A stretch of DNA of 64,000 bases from an uncultured Algibacter sp. (GTDB taxonomy: Bacteria; Bacteroidota; Bacteroidia; Flavobacteriales; Flavobacteriaceae). The stretch's first letter is position 1. Every line of letters starts with the position of its first letter. Both the position numbers and the translations under genes were made by a program. The notes beneath the pieces are model-generated. The model was not told the DNA's origin and made no database searches. It saw only the letters and a list, made by a program, of their open reading frames with translations. The stretch spans positions 62,001 to 126,000 of the forward strand of contig CALGNX010000010.1 in the NCBI GenBank assembly GCA_937958265.1, in the 5' to 3' direction. Below, one piece after another: positions 29,369-39,498 of the stretch.

Positions 29369-29998
29369 TTACTTAGCATTAATTAATATTTCTACCTCTG
29401 CATTGGGATTAAATAAATATAGCCTACCCGATTTAACCTCAACACACTCAAAACGCTTAACACGTTTTTTAATAAGTCTGAACACCTTTCCGTTGTATAA
29501 TTTAAAGGTACTACCCAAAGGTACTTCAAAAATAAAATTTTTATCACTAGGTTCATCAAATTGTTTTAAAGCAAAAGCTAAAGGTACATCGGTATCGCTA
29601 GATGCTTTGGGGTTTTTAAAATGCTTTGCTAATAAAGGCAATAACGCATTAGGAAATATTGCCGGATTTAAAAAAGGAAGCATTAAATGCTTAAAAGTAT
29701 ATTTCCATTCCAATCCGTGAGGTTTAATAAACTTACCATAAGTTTTAAAAGCCTCGAAATGGGCAATTTCATGCACTAATGTTATTAAAAAACGATATGC
29801 ATTTAAATTCGAATTTATAGTTATTTTATGTTGTCCATTTGGTAAACTTCTATAATCGCCATGCCGCGTCTTACGTTCTTTTTTAATTTTAACCTGTAAA
29901 GTATCATATTCCAAAAGTTTTAAAACTAATGGTAACGCTTTTTCAGGTAAATAATTTTTAAGTTCATCCCGCATTATTGCTAAAATAACAGATTTCAC
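29369..29998 (-). CDS. SprT-like zinc metalloprotease domain protein
   Basis: A 209-residue protein with HEIAH at residues 76-80 and a third ligand probably in KPHGLEWKYTF, the SprT-like arrangement. No signal peptide is convincing. An alternative start is Met9 (29974), which gives the more usual beginning MRDELKNYLP. The C-terminal 50 residues form a small basic beta-rich module instead of the zinc ribbon seen in SprT/Spartan. The substrate is unknown. Confidence 0.82.
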   Translation of the reverse strand: MKSVILAIMRDELKNYLPEKALPLVLKLLEYDTLQVKIKKERKTRHGDYRSLPNGQHKITINSNLNAYRFLITLVHEIAHFEAFKTYGKFIKPHGLEWKYTFKHLMLPFLNPAIFPNALLPLLAKHFKNPKASSDTDVPLAFALKQFDEPSDKNFIFEVPLGSTFKLYNGKVFRLIKKRVKRFECVEVKSGRLYLFNPNAEVEILINAK

Positions 29999-30090
29999 TT
30001 AAAGAAACCTATAGTACTATTCAGTTTTGGTAAAAAAGTATAAATTCCTTTTGGCCAAATTTACAAAAGATAAAGCAAGCCGGTAAAACA

Positions 30091-30726
30091 TTAAAGCATC
30101 TTTAAAAGTAAATCCATACTATTAAACGTTTTAGTCGCTTCTTTACACAGCTCATTATTGTAATCGTGCTCGGTATATCCAAAAACATCAAAACCTCCTG
30201 CCTTAGCTGCTCTTATTCCAGATAAGCTATCTTCAACTATTAAACACTCATTAGGATTGAATCCCATACTTTTAGCAGCCCATAAAAAAATATCGGGCTC
30301 TGGCTTCCATTTTTGTATGGCATAGCAGCTAAATATATTACCTTCAAAAAAAGATAGTAAACCGGTTAGTTCTAAATTAAGTCGTATTTTATTTTCTGGC
30401 CCGCTAGACGCTACACAAAATGGTTGTTGTAAATTTTCTAGCACTTTTTGAATTCCATTTATAGGTTTGATTTTTTCTCGAAAAGCTTCAAACGTATTAA
30501 TACGATAATCCATATCAAAATGTACGGGCAGTGGTTTACCTATTTTTTTAACAATTAATTGTTTACAGAAATTAAAAGATTTCCCTTTTAAAGTAATAAG
30601 TGATTTATAAAAATCCATATTAGCACCTAGGTAATTGGCCATTTCGACTAAAACACCAATAGAAATAGATTCACTATCTATTAAAACCCCATCACAATCA
30701 AAAATTATACATTTATATTTTTTCAT
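30091..30726 (-). CDS. HAD family hydrolase, beta-phosphoglucomutase-like
   Basis: A 211-residue HAD enzyme. Motif I is FDCDGV with nucleophile Asp10 and acid/base Asp12, followed by the helical cap; motif II is VASSG, and motif IV lies in CLIVEDSLSGIRAAKAGG. The last pattern is typical of beta-phosphoglucomutase and related sugar-phosphate phosphatases. The exact substrate cannot be read from sequence. It starts 7 bp after the end of the large type B surface protein gene on the same strand. Confidence 0.9.
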   Translation of the reverse strand: MKKYKCIIFDCDGVLIDSESISIGVLVEMANYLGANMDFYKSLITLKGKSFNFCKQLIVKKIGKPLPVHFDMDYRINTFEAFREKIKPINGIQKVLENLQQPFCVASSGPENKIRLNLELTGLLSFFEGNIFSCYAIQKWKPEPDIFLWAAKSMGFNPNECLIVEDSLSGIRAAKAGGFDVFGYTEHDYNNELCKEATKTFNSMDLLLKML

Positions 30727-30733
30727 TTTATAA

Positions 30734-33340
30734 TTATCGTTTTAACGAAAAGTGACCTTTAAAACGATTTTCATTATCTAGAAAGACAGTAAACCAAAAA
30801 TCTGACGCATACATTTCCCTTCCGCTAAAAGTGCCATCCCATCCAATCTCATTTGCAGCTAGTTGCTTTAAAATTTTTCCATACCTGTCGTAAATATGTA
30901 TTTTTGCTAAAGGATATTCTTTAATTCCTTGAATTTGCCAATAATCATTAACGCCATCGTTATTAGGGGAAAAGTGCTTAGGGTAGTTTACCAAAACAAC
31001 TTTTTGTGAATCTTCACTACACCCTAATTTATCTCTTACTTTAACCGTATAAACACCTCCTGATAAATTATTAAATATATTACTATCTTGATAATTCTCA
31101 CCATCTATGGTGTATTCCAAATCGCCATCGCCAGTAACTATTAACTCTATAAAATTATTGTCTGAAAATTGTTGAATACGAACATTTTGAATACTTGGTA
31201 ACTCCGCCAGCTTTAATTCAAATGTAAAAGTATTTTCGCATAAAATTCCATTTTCTGTTTTCGCTACATTTACGGTGTACCTACCCTCTAATACTAATGT
31301 TGCACTAAATGTATTGGACACTACGGTGTTATCTTGATAAACCCACTCCCAAGTATCGAAGCTAGAATCGACCGATAGAACAAGAGATGGATTTAAAGCG
31401 CATAAAGAATAACTATCCTTTAAATCAATTTCAAGAAATTTGTTAACAATTAAATCGAAACTTGTTTCCTGATAACAAGAACTTAACGCCCCCTGTTCAA
31501 CACGCACCGTTATAGTCTGTTCAAATGCTTTTGTATTATTGAAGGATAAAGGTAAAGGTGATGGTAATTCTAAATTATCTTGATCAAAATACCGAACTAT
31601 TAAATTCTTTTGACTGCCAATAACTTGAGATTCAATATTTGTAGTATTAAAACTTGCAAACCCATTAGCGTTACCGCAAGCAATTATATTATTTGGTTTA
31701 TTAATAATTGGGCTATTTAAGGTTTTCAAATTTAATGTAGTTTCCGAAAAACAATCTGCTGATGGTTTTGAAACTCTTATAGTAATAATCTCTTCCGTTG
31801 CAAAGCGGTTTGTGTAGGGGCTTGGTAAAGGACTAGGCAACTGCATGTTATTTTCATCAAAATAAGATACTATTAAGCCTTCTTGTCCATTCAGTACTTG
31901 ATTTTGTACTAAAGTAGTATCAAAGCTTTCCGAGAAGCCATCGCCATTATCATCACATGCAAATATATCCGAAGGTTTATTAATGTTTACAGATCCAATA
32001 GGTAAAGGTATAGCTGCACTTTGACTGCAATTTTCTTGTGATTCTATTTTGATTCTGTAAGACGCACTGAAAACAGTATTAACAGGTACCGTACACTCTA
32101 TATTTCCACTGGAATTTGTTCTAAGTAAGCCAATGCGTGTTTTATTATCGAAACTGCCAAACGAATCGCTTAAATAGACAGAAAACACCGTAGATGGATC
32201 GAAACCACCTGATAAAATAAATGGAATATCAAACGTATTACCTGGGCATAATCCTAAAAACTCTTTTTCTACAATTTTTATATTTTTCAATAAATCGTTG
32301 TAAACAGACAAATAAACTTGACCAGATTGCTCATAAGCAACAACAATATCGTTATAAAAGGGGTTTCTATCAACATTATGGCTCACTCCTTTAGCTACAA
32401 TAATAGGCATACTAAAGTTTTCACCTTGATCGTAACTTACATTAATTACTAAATCGTTAGTACTACTAATATAACCATCTACTAGCGTACCGCTATTATC
32501 TGCAAAAAGCGTACGCCCTTCATTGTTACCATTATTATCTCCTAAAGTTATAGGACTAATTTTACCATTAGAGACATCCATTTTAAAGCCCTCGTTTTTC
32601 GTTGGTCCGCCACCTCCAATAAACATGAACGTTCCACAAGGTCCATCACTTAAAGCATAACTAGAAAAATAAACTTCTCCGGGAGGTGTAATATTAATTT
32701 GAGAAAAATTATCTCCAGAATTTGTACTCTCAAATAAAAACAAGTTAGGATTATCAGAAGGAAGATAAACCACCCCGTTTTGATCGGTTCTAATATCCGA
32801 ATAAACATAATTATTTCTAGTAATATGGATAAAATTTCCATCTCCTCTAGAATTGTTTTTAAAAATATTACCACCAAATTCGTCAATTACGTAGATAAAA
32901 TCGCCATAAGTAGCCATGTGCACCGCATTTCCCCCACCAAAACCTATATCTCTAGGAACACTAAATGATTTTCCTTCATCTATACTTTTACTAATAAACA
33001 CACTACTGGAAAGCAACCAAGCTACAAAAATATCTCCCGCCACATTAACAATAATTTCAGGTTCGGAATTAGCAGGGGTTACTAAGCTACTTGGTAAAAA
33101 ACTTTGTCCTCTGTCCTTACTTTTTGCAACTCTAATACCTTCCGATCCTGAAAAAACCACATAAATGGTTCCATCCTTACTTATTGCAATATTCCTGCTA
33201 GTATTTGCACGACCAATATTATTATTAACTCCTAAATCACTAACCGGGACACCAGAATATAATGGTGTTTGGCTAAAGGTTTTTAAACAAAAAAACAGCA
33301 TTAGCATCACTAAAATTCTATGCTTAATTATATATAACAT
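30734..33340 (-). CDS. T9SS type B sorting domain surface protein, BNR-like
   Basis: An 868-residue exported protein with a signal peptide ending near TFSQ. Residues 25-340 resemble sialidase/BNR beta-propeller repeats (SKDRGQSF, SIDEGKSF, STNSGDNF, SYDQGENF), without the sialidase catalytic set being clear. Residues of about 455-545 and 546-632 are two tandem modules sharing LIV-x-YFD and LPSPLP. The C-terminus (about 785-868) is a T9SS type B sorting domain beginning FSPNNDGVNDYW. It should be secreted through the T9SS and act at the surface, perhaps in adhesion. The ligand is unknown. Confidence 0.88.
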   Translation of the reverse strand: MLYIIKHRILVMLMLFFCLKTFSQTPLYSGVPVSDLGVNNNIGRANTSRNIAISKDGTIYVVFSGSEGIRVAKSKDRGQSFLPSSLVTPANSEPEIIVNVAGDIFVAWLLSSSVFISKSIDEGKSFSVPRDIGFGGGNAVHMATYGDFIYVIDEFGGNIFKNNSRGDGNFIHITRNNYVYSDIRTDQNGVVYLPSDNPNLFLFESTNSGDNFSQINITPPGEVYFSSYALSDGPCGTFMFIGGGGPTKNEGFKMDVSNGKISPITLGDNNGNNEGRTLFADNSGTLVDGYISSTNDLVINVSYDQGENFSMPIIVAKGVSHNVDRNPFYNDIVVAYEQSGQVYLSVYNDLLKNIKIVEKEFLGLCPGNTFDIPFILSGGFDPSTVFSVYLSDSFGSFDNKTRIGLLRTNSSGNIECTVPVNTVFSASYRIKIESQENCSQSAAIPLPIGSVNINKPSDIFACDDNGDGFSESFDTTLVQNQVLNGQEGLIVSYFDENNMQLPSPLPSPYTNRFATEEIITIRVSKPSADCFSETTLNLKTLNSPIINKPNNIIACGNANGFASFNTTNIESQVIGSQKNLIVRYFDQDNLELPSPLPLSFNNTKAFEQTITVRVEQGALSSCYQETSFDLIVNKFLEIDLKDSYSLCALNPSLVLSVDSSFDTWEWVYQDNTVVSNTFSATLVLEGRYTVNVAKTENGILCENTFTFELKLAELPSIQNVRIQQFSDNNFIELIVTGDGDLEYTIDGENYQDSNIFNNLSGGVYTVKVRDKLGCSEDSQKVVLVNYPKHFSPNNDGVNDYWQIQGIKEYPLAKIHIYDRYGKILKQLAANEIGWDGTFSGREMYASDFWFTVFLDNENRFKGHFSLKR

Positions 33341-33461
33341 TACATAAATATATTATTGTTAAACATTTTAACTTTTTTCTATAAACAAAAGCTAATCTTA
33401 TTAAATTGAATTTTTGTGAATTTAAGAAACCACTTTGTAATAAGCCATACAACAAATAAAA

Positions 33462-34145
33462 TTATGGCGTGGAACTTGAAACCTGTAACATTTTACCATT
33501 ATAATATTTATTACCATTTAATGAGAACTCGTATATATATTGTGCCATTTCAATGGCTGTTATTGGTGCTTCGTAACCAGGAAAAGCCTCTTCTAGCATT
33601 TCTGTTTGCACTGCACCTAAAGCCAAAACATTAAATGCTATTCCAGAGCTTTTATACTCCTCCGCCAGCAACTCGGTTAACGTTATTACAGCTGCTTTGC
33701 TAGAACTGTAAGCAGCTAAACCAGCAAATTTCATGCTACCTTGCACACCTCCCATAGAACTTACATTTACCACATGGCTATTTTTTTTCATAAAAGGGAG
33801 TGTAATACGTGTTAACTCTGCCACACCAAAGACATTTGTTTTATAAACATGAGTAAAATCTTCAAATGTTGTTTTTAGGAAAGGTTTATTTAAAAGAGCT
33901 CCTGCATTATTTATAAGAACATCAACATGCTTCCAAGATTTTGTAATAAAATCTGTAATCCCCTTATATGCCTCTTCATTATTTAAATCAAAAGAAAAAC
34001 ACGTTACATTCTGTAAGTTTAAATTTTCAATTGGTTTTTCATTTCGCGAAAGCGCTAAAACCTGATGTCCTGCTTTTGCGTATAATTTAACTAACTCAAA
34101 GCCTATACCTCTACTCGTACCTGTTATTATTATATTTTTATTCAT
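33462..34145 (-). CDS. SDR family NAD(P)-dependent oxidoreductase
   Basis: A 227-residue short-chain dehydrogenase. The cofactor motif TGTSRGIG is at 8-15, NNAG near 79-82, the catalytic serine at VSS (129-130), and YxxxK at Tyr146/Lys150. The substrate is not predictable from sequence. Neighbours give no pathway clue. Confidence 0.92.
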   Translation of the reverse strand: MNKNIIITGTSRGIGFELVKLYAKAGHQVLALSRNEKPIENLNLQNVTCFSFDLNNEEAYKGITDFITKSWKHVDVLINNAGALLNKPFLKTTFEDFTHVYKTNVFGVAELTRITLPFMKKNSHVVNVSSMGGVQGSMKFAGLAAYSSSKAAVITLTELLAEEYKSSGIAFNVLALGAVQTEMLEEAFPGYEAPITAIEMAQYIYEFSLNGNKYYNGKMLQVSSSTP

Positions 34146-34563
34146 AATATTAAATCATTTATTTTAAAGATTAGCCAAGTAACTACCTAGTAAACAAATA
34201 GAGTTATCTAACTAAACATTCCCAGCGCCTTATGGCGCACATGATATTAATTCAAAATTAAGGAAATAAAAAGAAGGAATAGTATATTAAGATACTTTAA
34301 ACGCTTTGTAAAACACACCATTATCAGAAAACTTAAATGATCCTGTTAACTTAGCTTTTAATACAAGTCCATTATTTCAGGCCCTTATAATTGTTTAACT
34401 TAGTTCTAAACTTGCTTTTAGTATCTAAAATACAATCTATTTAAATTATCGATTATTATGCCTTGAAATTATTTACAATAACTTATCTAGACTCCTAACA
34501 AAACACGTTTCTAAAACTCAATCAGAAAACAGATAATGAATAGCTTTAAGATTATTTACAGAT
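34146..34563. other. 418-bp intergenic region
   Basis: The region holds no supported gene. The only clear structure is a short perfect hairpin GCGCC-TTAT-GGCGC at 34225-34238, with no T-run on either side. Confidence 0.5.
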
Positions 34564-34566
34564 AAA

Positions 34567-34602
34567 AAAAAACCTGATTCAAATAAATGAAACAGGTTTT
34601 TT
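34567..34602 (-). terminator. Terminator of pdhA-pdhC
   Basis: AAAAAACCTG (34567-34576) pairs with CAGGTTTTTT (34593-34602) across a 16-nt loop. It lies 40 bp after the end of the E2 gene on the minus strand. Confidence 0.7.
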
Positions 34603-34641
34603 ATATTATGAACACTCCAATTAAAGCGCTTAAAAATAATT

Positions 34642-36276
34642 TTAAACTAACATGGTTACAGGATTTTCAATGTAACCTTTAAGTGTTTGTAAAAACATTG
34701 CACCCGTTGCGCCATCTACCGTTCTGTGATCGCAAGCTAAAGACAACTTCATTGTATTCCCTACAACTATTTGTCCGTTTTTAACTACTGGCTTTTCAAC
34801 AATATTTCCTACTGAAAGGATAGCAGAATTTGGCTGATTAATTATCGATGTAAACGTATCAATACCAAACATACCTAAGTTAGATACCGTAAAAGTACTA
34901 CCCTGCATTTCGTCTGGTGTTAACTTTTTGTTTCTAGCTTTTCCTGCTAAATTTTTAACTGCCGCACCAATTTGTGGTAATGTTTGCTCGTTTGCAAATT
35001 TCACAACAGGCACAACCAAGCCATCGGGAACTGCTACTGCAACACCTATATGAACGTGGTTATTTAAACGCATTTTATCTGCAAACCATTGCGAATTAAC
35101 TTGTGGGTGTTGCTTTAAAGCTAAAGCACATGCCTTAACAATAATATCGTTGTACGAAATTTTAGTATCTGGAATAGAATTAAATTGCGCACGAAATGCC
35201 ATAGCATTTTCCATGTTAAATTCTACACTTAAATAGTAATGAGGTGCAGAAAACTTAGAGTTAGTTAAGGCCTTCGCAATAGCTTTACGCATTTGCGAGT
35301 TATCTACCTCATCAAAATCCTCTTGTCCAGACGGCACAAATTTACCTACTGAAACATTACTTGCAGCAGGTTCGTAATTTTCTACATCACGTTTTATTAT
35401 ACGTCCATTCTCTCCAGAACCTGGTATTTTTGCTAAGTTAATACCTTTCTCTTCTGCTAACTTTTTAGCTAAAGGCGAAACATAAATACGCCCATTTGCA
35501 GTTACAGGCGCTGGCGCACTAACTCTTTTTGTATCTGGCGCAGATGCCTTCACTTCTTGTTTTGGTGCTTCGGCTTTACTTTGTTTTTTTGGCGCTTCTT
35601 TTGGCGCTTTCTTTTCAGTTTCAGCTGGTGCTAAAGAGAAACCTGAAGCAATGCCGGAAACATCGGTACCTGCCGGGCCTATAATAGCTAGTAAAGCATC
35701 AACTTTAGCAGACTCTCCTTCTTGCAATCCTATTTCTAAAAGTGTTCCAGATTGAAAGGACTCAAATTCCATAGTAGCCTTATCGGTTTCTATTTCAGCT
35801 AAAATGTCGCCTTCCTCTACGTTATCACCTACTTTTTTTAACCAAGTTGCAACAGTACCTTCTTCCATGGTATCACTTAAACGTGGCATAGTTACAACAA
35901 TAACGCCTTCTGGCAAGTCTGCGGCTGCTTCAGAAGTTGAACTATTAGATACAGCTTCTGCTTTCTCTTCTATAGCTACTTCTGTTGGTGCATTAGTAGT
36001 ATTGCTATCTCCGTTTAATATTCCAGAAATATCTTCTCCTTCATCACCAATTATTGCCAAGAGCTCATCTACCTTAGTTGTTTCACCTTCTTGAACACCT
36101 ATATGAAGTAAAGTTCCTTCGTTAAAAGATTCAAATTCCATGGTAGCTTTATCCGTCTCAATTTCAGCTAAAATGTCACCTTCTTCAATTTTATCTCCTA
36201 CTTGTTTTAACCAAGCCGCTACCGTACCTTCTTCCATGGTATCGCTTAACCGCGGCATATTTACTACTATTGCCAT
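34642..36276 (-). CDS. pdhC: Pyruvate dehydrogenase E2, dihydrolipoamide acetyltransferase
   Basis: A 544-residue E2 with two lipoyl domains, lipoylated at Lys43 and Lys166 (ETDKATMEFES in both). Linkers rich in Ala, Pro and Lys follow, then a peripheral-subunit binding domain (about 260-300, VSPLAKKLAEEKGI) and the acetyltransferase domain with DHRTVDG near residue 514. It moves acetyl groups to CoA in the pyruvate dehydrogenase complex. It begins 3 bp after pdhA. The E1 beta and E3 genes are not in the window. Confidence 0.96.
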   Translation of the reverse strand: MAIVVNMPRLSDTMEEGTVAAWLKQVGDKIEEGDILAEIETDKATMEFESFNEGTLLHIGVQEGETTKVDELLAIIGDEGEDISGILNGDSNTTNAPTEVAIEEKAEAVSNSSTSEAAADLPEGVIVVTMPRLSDTMEEGTVATWLKKVGDNVEEGDILAEIETDKATMEFESFQSGTLLEIGLQEGESAKVDALLAIIGPAGTDVSGIASGFSLAPAETEKKAPKEAPKKQSKAEAPKQEVKASAPDTKRVSAPAPVTANGRIYVSPLAKKLAEEKGINLAKIPGSGENGRIIKRDVENYEPAASNVSVGKFVPSGQEDFDEVDNSQMRKAIAKALTNSKFSAPHYYLSVEFNMENAMAFRAQFNSIPDTKISYNDIIVKACALALKQHPQVNSQWFADKMRLNNHVHIGVAVAVPDGLVVPVVKFANEQTLPQIGAAVKNLAGKARNKKLTPDEMQGSTFTVSNLGMFGIDTFTSIINQPNSAILSVGNIVEKPVVKNGQIVVGNTMKLSLACDHRTVDGATGAMFLQTLKGYIENPVTMLV

Positions 36277-36279
36277 AGT

Positions 36280-37278
36280 CTATATTTTGTGTTGTATAAA
36301 TGGATAATCTTCCTGTTCGTAAACCATATCGTAAAGTTGCTGTACTTCTGGGTACGGTGACTCGTCTGCAAATTTCTCACATTCTGCAACACGGGCTTTA
36401 ACTCTTTTATCGATTACTTTTATTTCTTCCTCGGTAGCGTATTCTTTTTCAAAAATAATATCTTTTACCTGTGAAATAGGATCTATTTTTTGATACTCCT
36501 TAACTTCATCTTTAGTTCTGTAATGTTGCGCATCACTCATAGAATGACCTCTGTAGCGATAAGTTTTAAGCTCTAAAAAAGTTGGCCCACCGCCTTTACG
36601 AGCTCTTTGTATAGCTTCATCAAAAGCTTCTGCAACTTTAATGGGATTCATACCATCTACAGGTCCACAAGGCATATCATATCCTAACCCCAATTTCCAT
36701 ATATCGGTATGATTTGCTGTTCTTTCTACCGAAGTTCCCATAGCATAACCATTGTTTTCACAAACAAATACTACTGGTAAGTTCCAAAGCATCGCTAAGT
36801 TAAAAGTCTCATGAAGAGAGCCTTGCCTTGCTGCTCCATCTCCAAAACAACAAATAGTTACTGCATCTTTATCGTGGTATTTATCACCAAAAGCGATACC
36901 CGCTCCTAAAGGAATTTGACCACCTACAATACCATGCCCACCATAAAAACGAAATTCCTTAGAGAAAATATGCATAGAACCACCCATACCCTTAGACGTT
37001 CCTGTTACCTTACCAAACAATTCAGCCATAACCATCTTAGGATCAACTCCCATTCCAATAGGCTGAACATGATTACGGTATGCAGTAATCATTTTATCTT
37101 TAGTTAAATCCATAGCATGAAGTGCTCCTGCTAACACAGCTTCTTGACCGTTATATAAATGAAGAAATCCTCTTACTTTTTGTTGAATATATACGGCTGC
37201 AAGTTTATCTTCAAACTTTCTCCAAAACAACATGTCTTCGTACCATTTAAGGTAAACCTCTTTTGTGATTTTTTGCAT
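36280..37278 (-). CDS. pdhA: Pyruvate dehydrogenase E1 alpha subunit
   Basis: A 332-residue subunit with the thiamine-diphosphate motif GDG at 146-148 ending in NN at 175-176. The phosphorylation-loop-like region YRGHSMSDAQ is present. It decarboxylates pyruvate together with E1 beta, encoded elsewhere. First gene of a pdhA-pdhC unit with a well-formed promoter. Confidence 0.96.
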   Translation of the reverse strand: MQKITKEVYLKWYEDMLFWRKFEDKLAAVYIQQKVRGFLHLYNGQEAVLAGALHAMDLTKDKMITAYRNHVQPIGMGVDPKMVMAELFGKVTGTSKGMGGSMHIFSKEFRFYGGHGIVGGQIPLGAGIAFGDKYHDKDAVTICCFGDGAARQGSLHETFNLAMLWNLPVVFVCENNGYAMGTSVERTANHTDIWKLGLGYDMPCGPVDGMNPIKVAEAFDEAIQRARKGGGPTFLELKTYRYRGHSMSDAQHYRTKDEVKEYQKIDPISQVKDIIFEKEYATEEEIKVIDKRVKARVAECEKFADESPYPEVQQLYDMVYEQEDYPFIQHKI

Positions 37279-37334
37279 TGAGTACTATTATATGGTTAAA
37301 ATATAAAACTGTTTACTTTTATTAATTCCAAACA

Positions 37335-37366
37335 CAAAAGTAACACTTTGTGCTGTATTGCAAAAA
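37335..37366 (-). promoter_or_regulatory. Promoter of pdhA-pdhC
   Basis: On the minus strand TTTTTG, an 18-bp spacer and TACTTTTG match the Bacteroidota TTTG/TAnnTTTG promoter. It lies about 57 bp before the pdhA start. Confidence 0.6.
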
Positions 37367-37476
37367 CGCAATTTCACTAAAGTATAAAATTTATAAAAAA
37401 AATAGTGTTTTTGGCTCCTATTGTTTTATTCTCTTGTTTTTAAGTAAAAAAACTTGATTATATAGTGCACTTATTT

Positions 37477-37959
37477 TTAAAGTACAGCCTTATCAAAACC
37501 TAGCGGCAATAGGTTTGCCAAAGACCCGGACTTAGCCACTGCACCAACTTCACCCATAAAATAAATTTCAATTGGCGACTCCTGCTTTATTTCATACTCT
37601 GCAATAGCCTGTCTGCATGCACCACAAGGAGGAATGGGCTGTGATGTTTTATTATTGTTCGATGCTGCAGTTAGCGCCATACTAATTATTTTAACATTAG
37701 GATACTGGGCACCCGCATAATAAATTGCTGTTCGCTCTGCACATAAACCTGACGGATAAGCTGCGTTTTCTTGATTATTACCTGTAATAACCTCTCCATT
37801 CGCAAGAAGGATGGCTGCACCTACATTAAAATTGGAATACGGCGCATAAGCTTTCTTTCTTGCTGTTATTGCTTTTTGCATAAGTGCAGAAACACTCTCC
37901 GAGAGTTCATCCATATTTTCAAAAAGACATAAGGTTGACTCTATTTTTATTTCTTTCAT
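37477..37959 (-). CDS. cdd: Cytidine deaminase
   Basis: A 160-residue zinc deaminase converting cytidine to uridine. Zinc ligands Cys73, Cys112 and Cys115 and catalytic Glu75 are in CAERTA and PCGACRQ. The first 20 residues precede the usual domain. It lies between pdhA and porV, an order I recall as common in this family. Confidence 0.96.
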   Translation of the reverse strand: MKEIKIESTLCLFENMDELSESVSALMQKAITARKKAYAPYSNFNVGAAILLANGEVITGNNQENAAYPSGLCAERTAIYYAGAQYPNVKIISMALTAASNNNKTSQPIPPCGACRQAIAEYEIKQESPIEIYFMGEVGAVAKSGSLANLLPLGFDKAVL

Positions 37960-38106
37960 AAGTTAAGGGTTTAAATTGTTATTTAAAACGGAAAAAAGAC
38001 TGTTTACTCAACAGAATAATCACTTTTACTAAAACATTAAGTAGCTATTCGAGATGATAAAGAAATAATACTAATTATATACAATACAGACATAGCTAAA
38101 GTACCA

Positions 38107-38150
38107 AAAACAAAAAAACTATTACTTAATAGTAATAGTTTTTTTGTTTT
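38107..38150 (-). terminator. Terminator of porU-porV
   Basis: A 20-bp perfect stem (38107-38126 with 38131-38150) with a TAAT loop and A/T-rich outer arms. It lies just after the porV stop codon on the minus strand. Confidence 0.85.
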
Positions 38151-38164
38151 GATACGCTAAAATT

Positions 38165-39403
38165 TTAATATTCGTTATACGTACCCGCACCAATGTTAAA
38201 GGTTAGAGAAAAACGCAGGGTATTCTCTAAAGGACTTGGTACCTTAGATGCTGAGAATAAGTATGACAAATCGATATTTACTACATTAGCTTTAAAACCT
38301 GCACCTAATGCTAAGAATTTTCTAGCACCCTTCTCTTCACTTTCATTAAAGTAACCAGCTCTAAAGGCAAAAGATTCTTGATAAAGATACTCTGCACTTA
38401 GGGCCCAAGTAAACTCCTTAATCTCTTCACTAAATCCATCTGGAGCATCTCCAAAAGACTGAAAAATACCTGATAAAAATGTAACGTCTTGTGATTTACC
38501 TCCAAGAATAATGTTTCGGTTATCTGTAATGGAACCTAATTCATCCTCATCTTCTTCATAAGTACCATTTCCATTAGTATCTGTAAATGAAAACTCATCG
38601 CCAAAAGCTGGTGGTGTAGGCACTAATAACTTTGAAACCTCTGCTGTAACAGAAACCTTATTATAGTCATCAAATATAAAATCAAAACCAGTTCCTAATC
38701 TTAATGTAGTAGGTTGAAAATTTTCTGCACCGCCTTCATCATATCTAAATTTAGGCCCAATGTTTTGAATTGCAAACCCGCCTCTCCAACGACCATTAAA
38801 ATCGGAATACGCCTCTTCCTCACTTTGATAGAAGCCAGAAATATCGACACCAAATGTGTTTGCTGGAGTTGTATCGCCATCTACACCAGTTAATCTTAAG
38901 TTAGAATTTAGATAACGCATAGCTACAGACATAGAAAATTGATCGGATAGGCGTAATGCGTATGAGGCATCAATAGTAAATTCATTTGGCCTTTGAGTTA
39001 ATGCCTCAGAAAACTCATCTTCAACGAACTCAATATCACCCAATGAAAAATATCTTAAACTAGCTGCAAAAGCACTTCTATCATCAATACGATTGAAATA
39101 AGTAACATTTCCTAAAAAAATATCATTTACAAGCTGACTTAGGTAAGGTGTATAACTAACACCAATCCCCGATTTTGTTTGAGAAAACGCATATTTAGAT
39201 GGATTCCATTGTTGAGAGAATGCATCTACAGATGTTGCTACCCCCATATCGCCTAATGATGCTGCTCTAGCATCGGGCGCAATTAAAAGAAACGGAACTC
39301 CCGTAGTTATTACTCTAGAGTTATCTTGAGGAATAATAGTTGTTTGTGCTTTAGCTTTAACAACAAAAGCAAAAGCTATAAATAGAAATATAAGATTCTT
39401 CAT
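38165..39403 (-). CDS. porV: T9SS outer-membrane protein PorV
   Basis: A 412-residue outer-membrane beta-barrel of the FadL type. The start is set at the ATG at 39401-39403, giving signal peptide MKNLIFLFIAFAFVVKAKAQ; the frame remains open 21 bp further upstream. The mature start carries TGVPFLLIAPDARAASLGDMG, typical of PorV/LptO. PorV collects cargo from the T9SS translocon and brings it to the PorU sortase, encoded just upstream. The two genes share strand and a downstream terminator. Confidence 0.95.
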   Translation of the reverse strand: MKNLIFLFIAFAFVVKAKAQTTIIPQDNSRVITTGVPFLLIAPDARAASLGDMGVATSVDAFSQQWNPSKYAFSQTKSGIGVSYTPYLSQLVNDIFLGNVTYFNRIDDRSAFAASLRYFSLGDIEFVEDEFSEALTQRPNEFTIDASYALRLSDQFSMSVAMRYLNSNLRLTGVDGDTTPANTFGVDISGFYQSEEEAYSDFNGRWRGGFAIQNIGPKFRYDEGGAENFQPTTLRLGTGFDFIFDDYNKVSVTAEVSKLLVPTPPAFGDEFSFTDTNGNGTYEEDEDELGSITDNRNIILGGKSQDVTFLSGIFQSFGDAPDGFSEEIKEFTWALSAEYLYQESFAFRAGYFNESEEKGARKFLALGAGFKANVVNIDLSYLFSASKVPSPLENTLRFSLTFNIGAGTYNEY

Positions 39404-39421
39404 GTATTGAAATTTTATTAA

Positions 39422-39429
39422 CAAATATA
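39422..39429 (-). promoter_or_regulatory. Putative -7 element of porV
   Basis: On the minus strand TATATTTG matches TAnnTTTG, 18 bp before the chosen porV start. It could give porV its own transcript besides read-through from porU. Confidence 0.35.
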
Positions 39430-39498
39430 AATTTTATTTTAATACTTTTTGTATAATTTTTAAAACCTACTAAGCTTTGTGTAGTGAAAATAAAACTA

